From: Kineosphaera sp039812485
Lineage (GTDB): Bacteria > Actinomycetota > Actinomycetes > Actinomycetales > Dermatophilaceae
Direction: 5' to 3'
Assembly (NCBI GenBank): GCA_039812485.1
Contig: JBDIAP010000007.1
Location: forward strand, 1 to 52,986
DNA length: 52,986 bases
The number at the start of each line of letters is the position of its first letter. Positions within the stretch are counted from its first letter, which is position 1. This document shows positions 23,284 to 32,182 of this stretch, one piece after another. Under the pieces are notes generated by a model. The model made no database searches and was not told the DNA's origin. It saw only the letters and a program-made list of their open reading frames with translations. The translations under genes and the position numbers were made by a program.

Positions 23284-24326
23284 CGTCATCGCAGCGCCGT
23301 AGCCCGATCGGCCTCAACCCCCTCTACGCCGTGTTGGGCGCCACGGACCTCGCCGCGCAGAAGCTGCGCGAGATCGGTGCCACCGCCACGGGGGAGTCGA
23401 CGCCCACCGACTCCAGCGGCACGACCCGCGCCGACCTGCGCCGGCTCGTCATCGGCGCGCGCCAGGTGCCGGCCATCGCCCTCAACGAGGCGCTGGATGT
23501 CGTCGTGCGCACGCAGTCGCAGTTCAGCGACCTCGCCGAGCGCGGCGAGCGGGTGCTCAAGCGGCAGCCGCGCGTGCAGCAGACCGAGGAGCTGCTCGAC
23601 CGCGCGGGCAAGACCGTCGCCCGCGGCCAGGCCGCCGCGAGCCGCGCCGCCCACACGGCCGCCGACCGCACCCGCGACCGCGCGACGAGCGCTGTGACCT
23701 CCGCCCGCGAGCAGGCGGACGAGGTCGTCGAAGCCGTCTCGCACTTCGGCCGCTCCAGCACCCCGAGCACGCTCCTGCGCCGAGGTTCGGTAGCACGACC
23801 GGTCCGCCCCGCGCAGGGCGGCGCCGCCCAGGACGCCCCGGCGGCCCGCCGCGCGCCCCGCCGCCCGCGGGTGTCGCCCGCCACCGGCCGCGCCACCGGC
23901 GCGCCGGCGACCGACGACGAGGGCCGCAGCCGGCACGGCATCCCCTCGAGCAGCGGCGTCGAGGCCGGCGCCACGGTGACGACGGCGAAGAAGAGCGGCA
24001 GCAAGGCCGCCGCCCAGCCGGCCGCGGGCACGAGCGCCGTCGCCACCCGCCGGTCGGCCACGGCGGGCAAGTCCGCCAAGTCCGTCAAGGCAGTCAAGCC
24101 GGTCAAGGCCGTCAAGGCCGTCAAAGCCGTCAAAGCCGTCAAAGCCCCGGTGAAGGCGACCGCCACCGGCCCGGCGAGCAAGCCCGCGTCCGCCACGACG
24201 TCGGCCCCGCGTCGCCGCGCCGCCGCGTCGTCGACGAGCGCTTCCGCGACCGCTCCCGCGAGCGCGACAGCTGCGAGCGCCGACACGGCGCCGGCCACCC
24301 CGGCCGCGCCGGCGCAGGAGGCCTGA
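23280..24326 (+). CDS. HbhA-like protein with long lysine/alanine-rich C-terminus
   Basis: A 348-residue protein resembling the mycobacterial heparin-binding haemagglutinin HbhA in plan and local sequence. The opening PLYAVLGATDLAAQKLREI parallels LLAALGAADLALATVNEL of HbhA. A helical coiled-coil-prone region follows to about 160, with FSDLAERGERVLKRQP. The remainder is low-complexity Ala/Thr/Ser/Pro/Arg with a KAVKAV repeat block at about 268-290. It is longer than HbhA (about 200). It is translationally coupled to the XRE gene by ATGA, with AAGGAGAG as ribosome-binding site. It has no signal peptide, like HbhA itself. Adhesion is established for HbhA; for this protein it is inference, and an envelope or DNA/membrane-organising role is also possible. 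Confidence 0.65.
   Translation: MTSSQRRSPIGLNPLYAVLGATDLAAQKLREIGATATGESTPTDSSGTTRADLRRLVIGARQVPAIALNEALDVVVRTQSQFSDLAERGERVLKRQPRVQQTEELLDRAGKTVARGQAAASRAAHTAADRTRDRATSAVTSAREQADEVVEAVSHFGRSSTPSTLLRRGSVARPVRPAQGGAAQDAPAARRAPRRPRVSPATGRATGAPATDDEGRSRHGIPSSSGVEAGATVTTAKKSGSKAAAQPAAGTSAVATRRSATAGKSAKSVKAVKPVKAVKAVKAVKAVKAPVKATATGPASKPASATTSAPRRRAAASSTSASATAPASATAASADTAPATPAAPAQEA
24083..24149 (+). repeat. 9-bp repeat encoding KAV triplets in the HbhA-like gene
   Basis: GTCAAGGCC and GTCAAAGCC alternate for seven or more copies and encode Lys-Ala-Val. Being a multiple of three, copy-number change would alter only tail length. The block supplies most of the Lys-repeat charge of the protein. Confidence 0.75.
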
Positions 24327-24334
24327 ACGCGCTC

Positions 24335-24802
24335 ATGCGTGCCGTGCTCGCGCGCGTGACCCGAGCGCAGGTCACCGTCGCGGGGGAGCAGGTCGGGGCC
24401 ATCGGCCCCGGCCTGCTCGCCCTCGTCGCGGCGCATCGCGACGACGGGGACACCCAGGTCGAGGCGATGGCCCGCAAGATCGCGGGGCTGCGCATCCTGC
24501 GAGGCGAGCTCAGCCTCGACCGACTCGGGCGTGACCCGGTGGACCTCGAGCAGGGCCAGGCCGACCGGCGCCCGGGCCAGGTGCTGCTGGTCAGCCAGTT
24601 CACGCTCTACGGGGACACGCGCAAGGGCCGGCGACCGTCGTGGAGCGCGGCGGCGAGCGCCGAGGCGGCGGAGCAGCTCATCGACGCTCTCGCCGACGCG
24701 CTGCGGGTCCACGGGCTCGACGTCCGCACAGGGCGATTCGGCGCCGACATGGCCGTCGAGTCCGTCAACGACGGCCCGTTCACCGTGCTCGTCGAGACGT
24801 AG
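24335..24802 (+). CDS. dtd: D-aminoacyl-tRNA deacylase
   Basis: Hydrolyses D-amino acids (and misattached Gly) from tRNA. The 155-residue protein matches the family length. It carries the cross-subunit motifs VSQFTLYGDTRKGRRPSW (86-103) and TGRFGADMAVESVNDGPFT (132-150). Residues 60-78 (SLDRLGRDPVDLEQGQADR) are more divergent than usual. An AGGAGG lies 13 bases before the ATG, overlapping the end of the HbhA-like gene. It lies eight bases after that gene and is probably in the same transcript. Confidence 0.93.
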   Translation: MRAVLARVTRAQVTVAGEQVGAIGPGLLALVAAHRDDGDTQVEAMARKIAGLRILRGELSLDRLGRDPVDLEQGQADRRPGQVLLVSQFTLYGDTRKGRRPSWSAAASAEAAEQLIDALADALRVHGLDVRTGRFGADMAVESVNDGPFTVLVET

Positions 24803-24896
24803 CCATCGGGTGCGCCGCCGCCGGCGGCCCGCCCGATGGCCCGAGATGCCCTGCGTGGCTCGGGCCCGTCTCCCAGGCCCCACACAGCCCGATCCG

Positions 24897-24902
24897 TACC
24901 CT
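24897..24902 (+). promoter_or_regulatory. -10 TACCCT of a probable leaderless promoter
   Basis: TACCCT, six bases, then the ATG of the DUF2516 gene at 24909. The geometry is identical to that at senX3, where the -10 hexamer is the same. Confidence 0.55.
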
Positions 24903-24908
24903 GGAGAC

Positions 24909-25253
24909 ATGCTGGACTTGACCTACTACCTGGGCAACGCGCAGGCCCTCATCATGCTCGCCCTCGGCCTCGCGGCCTTCGCGCTGGAGGTCTATGCGCT
25001 CGTCGACGCGCTGCGCTATCAACCGCAGGCCTACCAGGCCGCCGGCAAGCTGACGAAACCCGGCTGGGTCGCGATCCTCGCCGTCGCGGTCGCCGTCGGC
25101 TTCGTGACCATCGGCAACGTCCTCGGCATCGGCGTGCTCGGGGTCGTCGCCGCGGGCGTCTACCTCGCCGACGTGCGGCCGGCGCTGCGGGCCATCTCGC
25201 CGCGCCGCAAGTCGGGGCGCAAGGGCGGCCAGGGCCCCTACGGCGCCTGGTAA
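24909..25253 (+). CDS. DUF2516-family membrane protein
   Basis: A 114-residue membrane protein with an N-terminal helix (about 10-33, NAQALIMLALGLAAFALEVYALVDAL), a polar loop KLTKPGW, two further hydrophobic segments (about 52-85) and a basic C-terminal tail (RRKSGRKGG). The pattern matches DUF2516, whose member Rv0476 follows XRE and HbhA genes in M. tuberculosis. Function is unknown. The ATG is set by both CTGGAGAC and the leaderless-type TACCCT. It converges on the methyltransferase gene with a 34-bp gap. Confidence 0.85.
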   Translation: MLDLTYYLGNAQALIMLALGLAAFALEVYALVDALRYQPQAYQAAGKLTKPGWVAILAVAVAVGFVTIGNVLGIGVLGVVAAGVYLADVRPALRAISPRRKSGRKGGQGPYGAW

Positions 25254-25287
25254 CCGGCCTCACTTCGCGCACCGGCGCGAGACACAT

Positions 25288-26085
25288 TCAGCGCGCCGCC
25301 GGCGCGACGGCCTCCCAGCGCACGCTGACCTCGCCGACGCGCCACCGGCTACGGCCCCCGACGACCGGCCAGCCGGCGGCGCGCACACGCTCCACGGTCG
25401 CGATGAAGCGCTGCCGACGCCCGTAGGCGGCCAGGGGCGCCGACCGCGCCCACGCGTCGTCGAGGGCGCGCAGCCAGTCGTGCACCGGCTCCCCGGGCAC
25501 GTTGCGGTTGATGAGCACCTTGGGCAGCCGCGGCGCCACGTCCGACGGGCGCTCCAGGCCACGCAGCCCCACCGAGATCGTGAACCCGACCGGCCCGGCC
25601 GCCTCGAGCCAGACCCACGTGGCGAGCCGCCCCAGCTCGTCGCACGTGCCCTCGACGAGCACGCCGTCGGGCTCGAGTCGCTCGCTCATTCGGGCCCACG
25701 CCCGGCCCACCGCGCGCTCGTCGTACTGCCGCAGCACGTTGAACGCCCGGATGAGGCTCGCGCGCCGCTCGCCCGGCAGCGGCACCTCGAAGCCGCCCAA
25801 CGCGAAGCGCAGCCCGGGCCGCTCCAGCGGGCGAGCGGCCGCCACCCGCGTCGGCTCGATCTCGAGCCCGACGACCTCCACGTCGGGCCGCACCGCCCGC
25901 AGCCGCTCGTGCAGCTCGCGCGTCGTCGTGCCGGTGCGCCCGTAGCCGAGGTCGACGACGATCGGCGCCGGCCCGGGTCGCCGCAGCCGGGGCGCCTGCA
26001 CGGCGGCCAGCCACCGATCCACCCGGCGTAGGCGGTTGGGGTTCGTCGTGCCGCGCGTCACCTCGCCGACCGGTCGTGCGCTCAC
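25288..26085 (-). CDS. Class I SAM-dependent methyltransferase-like protein
   Basis: A 265-residue protein with a Rossmann-type methyltransferase core. Motif I is VVDLGYGRTGTTTRELHERL (43-62), the acidic residue after strand 2 is in GLEIEPTR (73-80), and ASLIRAFNVLRQYDE precedes the motif IV region. DGVLVEGTCDELGR may be a post-I motif. The C-terminus (RWRVGEVSVRWEAV) is a short beta region. The substrate is unknown. TAGGGT lies six bases before the GTG, so the gene is probably leaderless. It is divergent from mshA with a 104-bp gap and may share regulation with it. Confidence 0.8.
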   Translation of the reverse strand: MSARPVGEVTRGTTNPNRLRRVDRWLAAVQAPRLRRPGPAPIVVDLGYGRTGTTTRELHERLRAVRPDVEVVGLEIEPTRVAAARPLERPGLRFALGGFEVPLPGERRASLIRAFNVLRQYDERAVGRAWARMSERLEPDGVLVEGTCDELGRLATWVWLEAAGPVGFTISVGLRGLERPSDVAPRLPKVLINRNVPGEPVHDWLRALDDAWARSAPLAAYGRRQRFIATVERVRAAGWPVVGGRSRWRVGEVSVRWEAVAPAAR

Positions 26086-26091
26086 CCTGCG

Positions 26092-26097
26092 ACCCTA
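26092..26097 (-). promoter_or_regulatory. -10 TAGGGT of a probable leaderless promoter (methyltransferase)
   Basis: On the minus strand, TAGGGT, six bases, GTG at 26085. It lies in the 104-bp divergent gap between the methyltransferase gene and mshA. Confidence 0.55.
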
Positions 26098-26189
26098 GAT
26101 CCGGCGGCCTCGGGGCATGGGCGCCGCGCCCGGGGTCGCGGGCGGCACGGCATGATGTGCCGCGGGAGCAGGACGAAGGGAGCGCGCTC

Positions 26190-27452
26190 ATGGGCCGGCA
26201 CGGGATCGATCGCATGGCCATGCTCACCGTGCATACCTCGCCGCTCGACCCGCCGGGCAGCGGCGACGCGGGCGGCCTCAACGTCTACGTCGTCGAGATC
26301 GCGCGCCGCCTGGCGCAGGCCGGGGTCGAGGTCGAGGTCTTCACCCGAGCGACGAGCGGCGCCCTCCCCGAGACGGTCGAGCTCGCGCCGGGAGTGCTCG
26401 TGCGCCACGTCGTCGCGGGTCCCTACGAGGGGCTCGGCAAGGGTGATCTGCCCGGGCAGTTGTGCGCTTTCACCGCCGGCGTCATGCGGGCGGTGGCCGC
26501 GCGACCGGAGGGGCACTACGACCTCGTGCACTCGCACTACTGGCTGTCGGGGCAGGTGGGCTGGCTCGCCGCCGAGCGCTGGGGCGTGCCGCTCGTGCAC
26601 ACCATGCACACGATGGCGCGGGTCAAGAATCGCTCGCTGGCGCAGGGCGATTCGCCCGAGCCCGCCGGGCGGGAGATCGGCGAGGCGCAGGTCGTCGCGG
26701 CCGCCGACCGGCTCATCGCCAACACCGACGTCGAGGCCCGCGAACTCGTCGAGCTCTACGACGCCGACCCGGAGCGGGTCGCGATCGTGCCGCCGGGTGT
26801 CGACCTCGACCTCTTCACGCCCGGCGACGGCCGCGCCGCCGCCCGGGGTCGGATCGGGCTCGACCCCGACGAGCTCGTCGTGCTCTTCGTCGGCCGCATC
26901 CAGCCGCTCAAGGCCCCCGACCTGCTCGTGCGCGCCGCCGCCCGCATCGTCTCGAGCGGGCTCGGCGGGCCCGACCTGTCGCGGCGGCTGCGGGTCGTCG
27001 TCCTCGGTGGCCCCAGCGGGTCGGGGCTGGAACGCCCGCGCGCGCTGGCCGACCTCGCGGCGTCGCTGGGGCTGCGCGACCGGGTGCGCTTCGAGCCGCC
27101 CGTGCCGCGCGCCGAGCTCGCCGACTGGTATCGCGCGGCGGACCTCGTCGCCATCCCCTCACACAGCGAGTCCTTCGGGCTGGTCGCGCTCGAGGCGCAG
27201 GCGTGCGGCACCCCGGTGGTGGCCGCGCGCGTCGGCGGCCTGCCGATGGCCGTGGGCGGCGGCGTGCTCGTCGCCGGACACGACGTCGCGACCTGGGCCG
27301 ATACCCTCGCCGCGCTGCTCACCGATCCGGCGCGGCGGGCCCGGCTGTCGCGCCTGGCGCTCGAGCACGCCGCCGGCTTCGGCTGGCCCGTCACGACACG
27401 GCGCCTGCTGTCGGTCTACCGTGAGGCGGTGGCCCACCGCCGGGCCGCCTGA
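26190..27452 (+). CDS. mshA: D-inositol-3-phosphate glycosyltransferase MshA
   Basis: Retaining GT4 glycosyltransferase that joins GlcNAc from UDP-GlcNAc to 1L-myo-inositol-1-phosphate, the committing step of mycothiol synthesis. The 420-residue protein has the N-terminal domain with SGDAGGLNVYVVEIARRLA, DLVHSHYWLSGQVG and VHTMHTMARVKN, and the C-terminal domain with FVGRIQPLKAPDLLVRA and the nucleotide-sugar motif SHSESFGLVALEAQACGTPV. AAGGGAG lies eight bases before the ATG at 26190; an ATG at 26214 is an alternative. The downstream YbjN-like gene and gpmA reproduce the Rv0486-Rv0489 order. Confidence 0.95.
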   Translation: MGRHGIDRMAMLTVHTSPLDPPGSGDAGGLNVYVVEIARRLAQAGVEVEVFTRATSGALPETVELAPGVLVRHVVAGPYEGLGKGDLPGQLCAFTAGVMRAVAARPEGHYDLVHSHYWLSGQVGWLAAERWGVPLVHTMHTMARVKNRSLAQGDSPEPAGREIGEAQVVAAADRLIANTDVEARELVELYDADPERVAIVPPGVDLDLFTPGDGRAAARGRIGLDPDELVVLFVGRIQPLKAPDLLVRAAARIVSSGLGGPDLSRRLRVVVLGGPSGSGLERPRALADLAASLGLRDRVRFEPPVPRAELADWYRAADLVAIPSHSESFGLVALEAQACGTPVVAARVGGLPMAVGGGVLVAGHDVATWADTLAALLTDPARRARLSRLALEHAAGFGWPVTTRRLLSVYREAVAHRRAA

Positions 27453-27522
27453 CCGCTGGTCGCCGACCGTCCCGGCGGAGCGGGCGGTGCGCGGTCCAGC
27501 CACGGCGGCACGAGGAGGCACG

Positions 27523-28062
27523 ATGTCCCGACGCGACGACGTGGGCGAGGTCATCCTCGGCTTCGCCCGAGCCAACGACCTGGAGGCCGAGGCGGGCGGA
27601 CGCGCCGGTGAATACGTCGTCGTGCTGCCCGGCGAGAAGAAGCTCAAGACCGTCGTCTCGCTGCTCGTCTCAGAACGCGACCTGTCGGTCTCGGCGTTCG
27701 TCGTGCGCAACCCCGACGAGAACCACGAGGCCGTCTACCGCTTCCTGCTCTCGCGCAACCTGCGCATGCGCGCCGGCAACCTCGCCTACGCCATCGACTC
27801 TCCCGGGGACGTGTATGTCGTGGGCTCCCTGCCGCTGGAGGCCGTGCACTCCGCGTCGCTCGATGAACTCTTCGGCGCGGTGCTGCAGGCCGCGGACGCC
27901 CCGTTCAACGAGCTGCTGGCCCTCGGCTTCCTCGAATCCATGAAGCGGGAGTGGGCCTGGCGGGTCTCGCGCGGAGAGTCGCTGCGCAATCTCGAGGCCT
28001 TCGCCCATCTCCTCCAGGAAGGGGACCCAGGACCCCGACCAGGGGAGGCTTCGCCCCACTAG
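27523..28062 (+). CDS. YbjN-domain (TY-Chap-like) protein
   Basis: A 179-residue soluble protein of the YbjN fold, related to class I chaperones of type III secretion and to actinobacterial type VII chaperone-like domains. The core is EYVVVLPGEKKLKTVVSLLV, YRFLLSRNLRMRAGNLAYAID and VYVVGSLPLEAVHSASLDEL, with an N-terminal helix and a C-terminal helix LGFLESMKREWAWRVS. It corresponds by position to Rv0487 between mshA and gpm1. A GAGGAGG precedes the ATG, 70 bases after mshA. Function is unknown. Confidence 0.85.
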   Translation: MSRRDDVGEVILGFARANDLEAEAGGRAGEYVVVLPGEKKLKTVVSLLVSERDLSVSAFVVRNPDENHEAVYRFLLSRNLRMRAGNLAYAIDSPGDVYVVGSLPLEAVHSASLDELFGAVLQAADAPFNELLALGFLESMKREWAWRVSRGESLRNLEAFAHLLQEGDPGPRPGEASPH

Positions 28063-28065
28063 GGT
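28060..28065 (+). promoter_or_regulatory. -10 TAGGGT for gpmA overlapping the YbjN-like stop codon
   Basis: The first three bases (TAG) are the stop codon of the upstream gene. The hexamer TAGGGT is followed by six bases and the gpmA ATG. Leaderless geometry again; read-through from upstream is also possible. Confidence 0.5.
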
Positions 28066-28071
28066 TGGGGC

Positions 28072-28815
28072 ATGACCTACACCCTCGTGTTGCTCCGCCA
28101 CGGCGAGAGCGAGTGGAACGCCAAGAACCTCTTCACCGGCTGGGTGGACGTGGAGCTCTCCGACAAGGGGCGCGCCGAGGCCGTCGCGGGCGGTGAGCAG
28201 CTCAAGAAGGCCGGGCTGCTCCCCGACGTCGTGCACACCTCGCTGCTGCGCCGCGCGATCAACACCGCCAACGCGGCGCTCAACGCCGCCGACCGGCACT
28301 GGATCCCGGTGCGGCGCAACTGGCGCCTCAACGAGCGGCACTACGGCGACTTGCAGGGCAAGGACAAGAAGCAGACGAAGGAGCAGTACGGCGAGGAGCA
28401 GTTCATGCTGTGGCGCCGCTCCTACGACACCCCGCCTCCGGACATCGCCGACGACAACGAGTTTTCGCAGGCCGGCGACCCCCGCTACGCCGACCTCGGC
28501 CCGGACATGCCCAAGACCGAGTGCCTCAAGGACGTCGTGGCGCGCATGCTGCCCTACTGGGAGTCCGACATCGTGCCCGACCTCAAGGCCGGCAAGACCG
28601 TGCTCGTCGCCGCGCACGGCAACTCCCTGCGCGCGCTCGTCAAGCACCTCGACGGCATTTCCGACGACGACATCGCGGGTCTCAACATCCCCACCGGCAT
28701 GCCGCTGGTCTACGAACTCGACGAAGACCTCAAGCCGGTGACCGTCGGCGGCACCTACCTCGACCCCGAGGCGGCCAAGGCCGCCGCGGATGCCGTGGCC
28801 AACCAGGGCCGCTGA
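28072..28815 (+). CDS. gpmA: 2,3-bisphosphoglycerate-dependent phosphoglycerate mutase
   Basis: Glycolytic and gluconeogenic enzyme that interconverts 3- and 2-phosphoglycerate through a phosphohistidine. The 247-residue protein opens with LVLLRHGESEWNAKNLFTGW; His 10 is the phosphorylated residue. LNERHYGDLQGKDKKQT, a RRSYDTPPP loop and AAHGNSLRALVKHL with the second catalytic His are all present. Its ATG follows TAGGGT by six bases, and there is no good ribosome-binding site. A strong terminator lies 15 bases past the stop. Confidence 0.96.
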   Translation: MTYTLVLLRHGESEWNAKNLFTGWVDVELSDKGRAEAVAGGEQLKKAGLLPDVVHTSLLRRAINTANAALNAADRHWIPVRRNWRLNERHYGDLQGKDKKQTKEQYGEEQFMLWRRSYDTPPPDIADDNEFSQAGDPRYADLGPDMPKTECLKDVVARMLPYWESDIVPDLKAGKTVLVAAHGNSLRALVKHLDGISDDDIAGLNIPTGMPLVYELDEDLKPVTVGGTYLDPEAAKAAADAVANQGR

Positions 28816-28830
28816 CGCGCGTCGCCCCGG

Positions 28831-28869
28831 GGCCCGGCGGTCGTGCTGACAGGCACCCGCCGGGCCTTT
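28831..28869 (+). terminator. gpmA terminator
   Basis: GGCCCGGCGG and CCGCCGGGCC form a perfect 10-bp stem whose loop has a further GTGC/GCAC pairing, followed by TTT. Confidence 0.75.
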
Positions 28870-28930
28870 CGCGTGCGCCCGGCCTTTCGCGTGCGCCGGC
28901 CCTTCGCGTGCGCCCGGCCTTTCGCGTGTG
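28861..28930. repeat. 18-bp tandem repeat, about four units
   Basis: Units close to CGGCCTTTCGCGTGCGCC follow one another with one to two changes each, and the last is truncated. The first copy overlaps the right arm and T-run of the gpmA terminator, as if the terminator end had been amplified. Confidence 0.75.
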
Positions 28931-28980
28931 TTGCGCAGTGTTCGGGCGTCGGGCATGCTCCGGCCGCACGGGACCGACAG

Positions 28981-29012
28981 GCCGAAGACGCGACATGCCG
29001 AAGACGCGACAT
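28981..29012. repeat. 16-bp direct repeat, two exact copies
   Basis: GCCGAAGACGCGACAT occurs twice in tandem, and a partial third copy (GCCGAGACCGAC) forms the start of the hairpin at 29013. Confidence 0.75.
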
Positions 29013-29092
29013 GCCGAGACCGACGTGCGGGTCGGGGGCTGTCGAGGGCTCAGGTTCGAGCCGCGACGGCCACCCGCACGTCGGTCTTCGGC
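29013..29092. terminator. Long stem-loop before the phoU 3' end
   Basis: Bases 29013-29032 pair with 29072-29092 over about 20 bp with one bulged base; the loop is about 40 bases with little internal structure. It lies between convergent gpmA and phoU, 16 bases beyond the phoU stop, so it may terminate phoU. No T-run is present. Confidence 0.5.
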
Positions 29093-29108
29093 GAGCGCGC
29101 GGTGATGC

Positions 29109-29777
29109 TCAGGAGGCGTTGACGGCGCGGCGGCGGTGCTCCCACTCGCCGCTGACGAGGTAGGCGACCTGCCGCGCCACGGACACGGCGTGGTCGGCGA
29201 AGCGCTCGTAGTAGCGCGACAGCAGCGTGATGTCGACCGCCGCCTCGGTGCCACCGGCCCAGTCCTCGCTGGCCAGCAGGGCGAAGACCTGCCGGTGCAG
29301 GGCGTCGACCTCCTCGTCGCTGGCGTGCAGGGTGACCGCTCCGTTGACGTCCTTGGCCGCGATGATCGAGCCGACCTCGGCGATGATGCGCTCGGCGAGC
29401 TGGGCCATGCGCACGATCGTGGCCTGGGCCTGCGGGGGCACGGCGGGCTTGGGGTAGCGCAGGCGGGCCACCTTGGCGACGTGCTCGGCGAGGTCGCCCA
29501 TGCGCTCCAGGCTGGAGGCCATGTGCAGGGCGGTGACGACGATGCGCAGGTCGGTGGCGACCGGCTGCTGCTGAGCGATGAGCTGCACGGCCATCTCGTC
29601 GATCTCGTCGCGCAGGGCGTCGATCTGAGGGTCCGACTCGATGACCCCTTCGGCGAGCGGCAGGTCGGCGTCGAGCAGTGCCGTCGTCGACCGGGACATG
29701 GCGGAGCCGACGAGCCGGGTCATCTCGACCAAGGTGTCGGAGATCTTGTCCAGATCCTCGTGGAACGCGTCGCGCAT
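29109..29777 (-). CDS. phoU: Phosphate transport system regulator PhoU
   Basis: Cytoplasmic regulator linking the Pst transporter to the phosphate two-component system. The 222-residue protein has two PhoU three-helix repeats. The first is MRDAFHEDLDKISDTLVEMT through DLRIVVTALHMASSLERMGDLAEHVAKVA and the second ends in ITLLSRYYERFADHAVSVARQVAYLVSGE; the (E/D)xxxD metal-binding motifs (ERMGD, ERFAD) are present. The frame is open upstream to 30578 on the opposite strand of senX3, but AGAAGGAC precedes the ATG at 29777. It is divergent from senX3-regX3, with PHO-type sites between them. Confidence 0.94.
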   Translation of the reverse strand: MRDAFHEDLDKISDTLVEMTRLVGSAMSRSTTALLDADLPLAEGVIESDPQIDALRDEIDEMAVQLIAQQQPVATDLRIVVTALHMASSLERMGDLAEHVAKVARLRYPKPAVPPQAQATIVRMAQLAERIIAEVGSIIAAKDVNGAVTLHASDEEVDALHRQVFALLASEDWAGGTEAAVDITLLSRYYERFADHAVSVARQVAYLVSGEWEHRRRAVNAS

Positions 29778-29830
29778 GGTGTCCTTCTCGGGTCGTCGGA
29801 TCGCGGCGTGGACGACCCTGGCAGTTTCGA

Positions 29831-29858
29831 GTGAACGACGAACGCCGCGTAGGTGAAC
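29831..29858 (-). promoter_or_regulatory. PHO-type sites between phoU and senX3
   Basis: Read on the minus strand, GTTCAC occurs at two places exactly 22 bp apart (two 11-bp turns), with a weaker unit CGGCGTTCGTC between. This fits a degenerate PHO box serving phoU and possibly senX3-regX3 autoregulation. Confidence 0.6.
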
Positions 29859-29928
29859 AGTAGTCGTCATCCAGGCGATCGCTGTGCTCCTCGCCCGCCA
29901 CGCGGCGCGGACCTGCGGCGACGCCGCG

Positions 29929-29934
29929 TACCCT
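29929..29934 (+). promoter_or_regulatory. -10 TACCCT of the senX3-regX3 promoter, leaderless type
   Basis: TACCCT, six bases, then the GTG of senX3 at 29941. No ribosome-binding site is visible upstream of that GTG. Confidence 0.55.
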
Positions 29935-29940
29935 GCAGGC

Positions 29941-31359
<1,419 letters not shown>

Positions 31360-31365
31360 CTATCG

Positions 31366-32046
31366 ATGTCCCGAATCCTGGTGGTCGAGGACGAGGTGTC
31401 CTTCTCCGACCCGCTCAGCTACCTCCTCACCAAGGAGGGGCACGAGGTGGTCGTCGCCGAGACCGGGCCCGACGCACTCGCCGAGTTCGAGCGCGAGAGC
31501 GTCGATCTCGTGCTGCTGGACCTCATGCTCCCCGGCCTGTCCGGGGTGGACGTCTGTCGGGCGCTGCGGCAGCGCTCGTCGGTGCCGATCATCATGCTCA
31601 CGGCCAAGGACAGCGAGGTCGACAAGGTCGTGGGGCTCGAGCTCGGCGCCGACGACTACGTCACCAAGCCCTATTCGAGCCGCGAGCTGCTGGCCCGCAT
31701 CAAGGCCGTGCTGCGCCGACTGCAGGAGCCCGAGGAGCTGCTGCCGGCGAGCGTCGAGGCCGGTCCCGTGCGGGTCGACGTGGAGCGTCACGTCGTCACC
31801 GTGGGGGGCACGGCGGTCGCGATGCCGCTCAAGGAGTTCGAGCTGCTCGAGATGCTCGTGCGCAACTCGGGGCGCGTGCTGACCCGCATGCAGCTCATCG
31901 ACCGCGTGTGGGGCACCGACTACGTCGGCGACACCAAGACCCTCGACGTGCACGTCAAACGACTGCGCGCCAAGGTCGAGCCCGACCCCGCGTCGCCGCG
32001 GCACATCGTCACGGTGCGCGGGCTGGGCTACAAGTTCGAGGGCTGA
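31366..32046 (+). CDS. regX3: Response regulator RegX3
   Basis: OmpR-family DNA-binding regulator of phosphate-starvation genes. The 226-residue protein has a receiver with acidic pair Glu 9-Asp 10, phosphoacceptor Asp 52 in LVLLDLMLPG, and Lys in YVTKPYSSREL. The winged-helix domain has MPLKEFELLEMLVRNSGRVLT, GDTKTLDVHVKRLRAKVE and TVRGLGYKFEG. It is six bases from senX3, with AAAGG overlapping the senX3 end as ribosome-binding site. The PHO boxes at 9531 and 29831 are its likely targets. Confidence 0.95.
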   Translation: MSRILVVEDEVSFSDPLSYLLTKEGHEVVVAETGPDALAEFERESVDLVLLDLMLPGLSGVDVCRALRQRSSVPIIMLTAKDSEVDKVVGLELGADDYVTKPYSSRELLARIKAVLRRLQEPEELLPASVEAGPVRVDVERHVVTVGGTAVAMPLKEFELLEMLVRNSGRVLTRMQLIDRVWGTDYVGDTKTLDVHVKRLRAKVEPDPASPRHIVTVRGLGYKFEG

Positions 32047-32122
32047 GGCGGGAGTCGCCCGGCACGGCGGTGCCCGGGCAGCAGTCGGCAGGAACCGGAC
32101 CGACCGACCGGGCCGACCACAC

Positions 32123-32164
32123 GACGGGGCCCGCCTCACCCAGCTGGGTGCGACGGGCCCCGTC
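32123..32164. terminator. Bidirectional terminator between regX3 and the lipoprotein gene
   Basis: Two abutting 21-base arms beginning GACGGGGCCCG and ending CGGGCCCCGTC pair at 19 of 21 positions. It is placed symmetrically between the 3' ends of convergent genes. Confidence 0.75.
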
Positions 32165-32182
32165 AGTGGTGTGTGCGCGTGC

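Noticed and set aside
28861..29012. A CRISPR array
   Set aside because: Repeats are contiguous with no spacers, units differ in length, and no cas gene is present.
29045..29070. A tRNA T-arm-like GGTTCGAGCC
   Set aside because: No acceptor, D-arm or anticodon stem can be folded around it; it lies in the loop of a larger hairpin.
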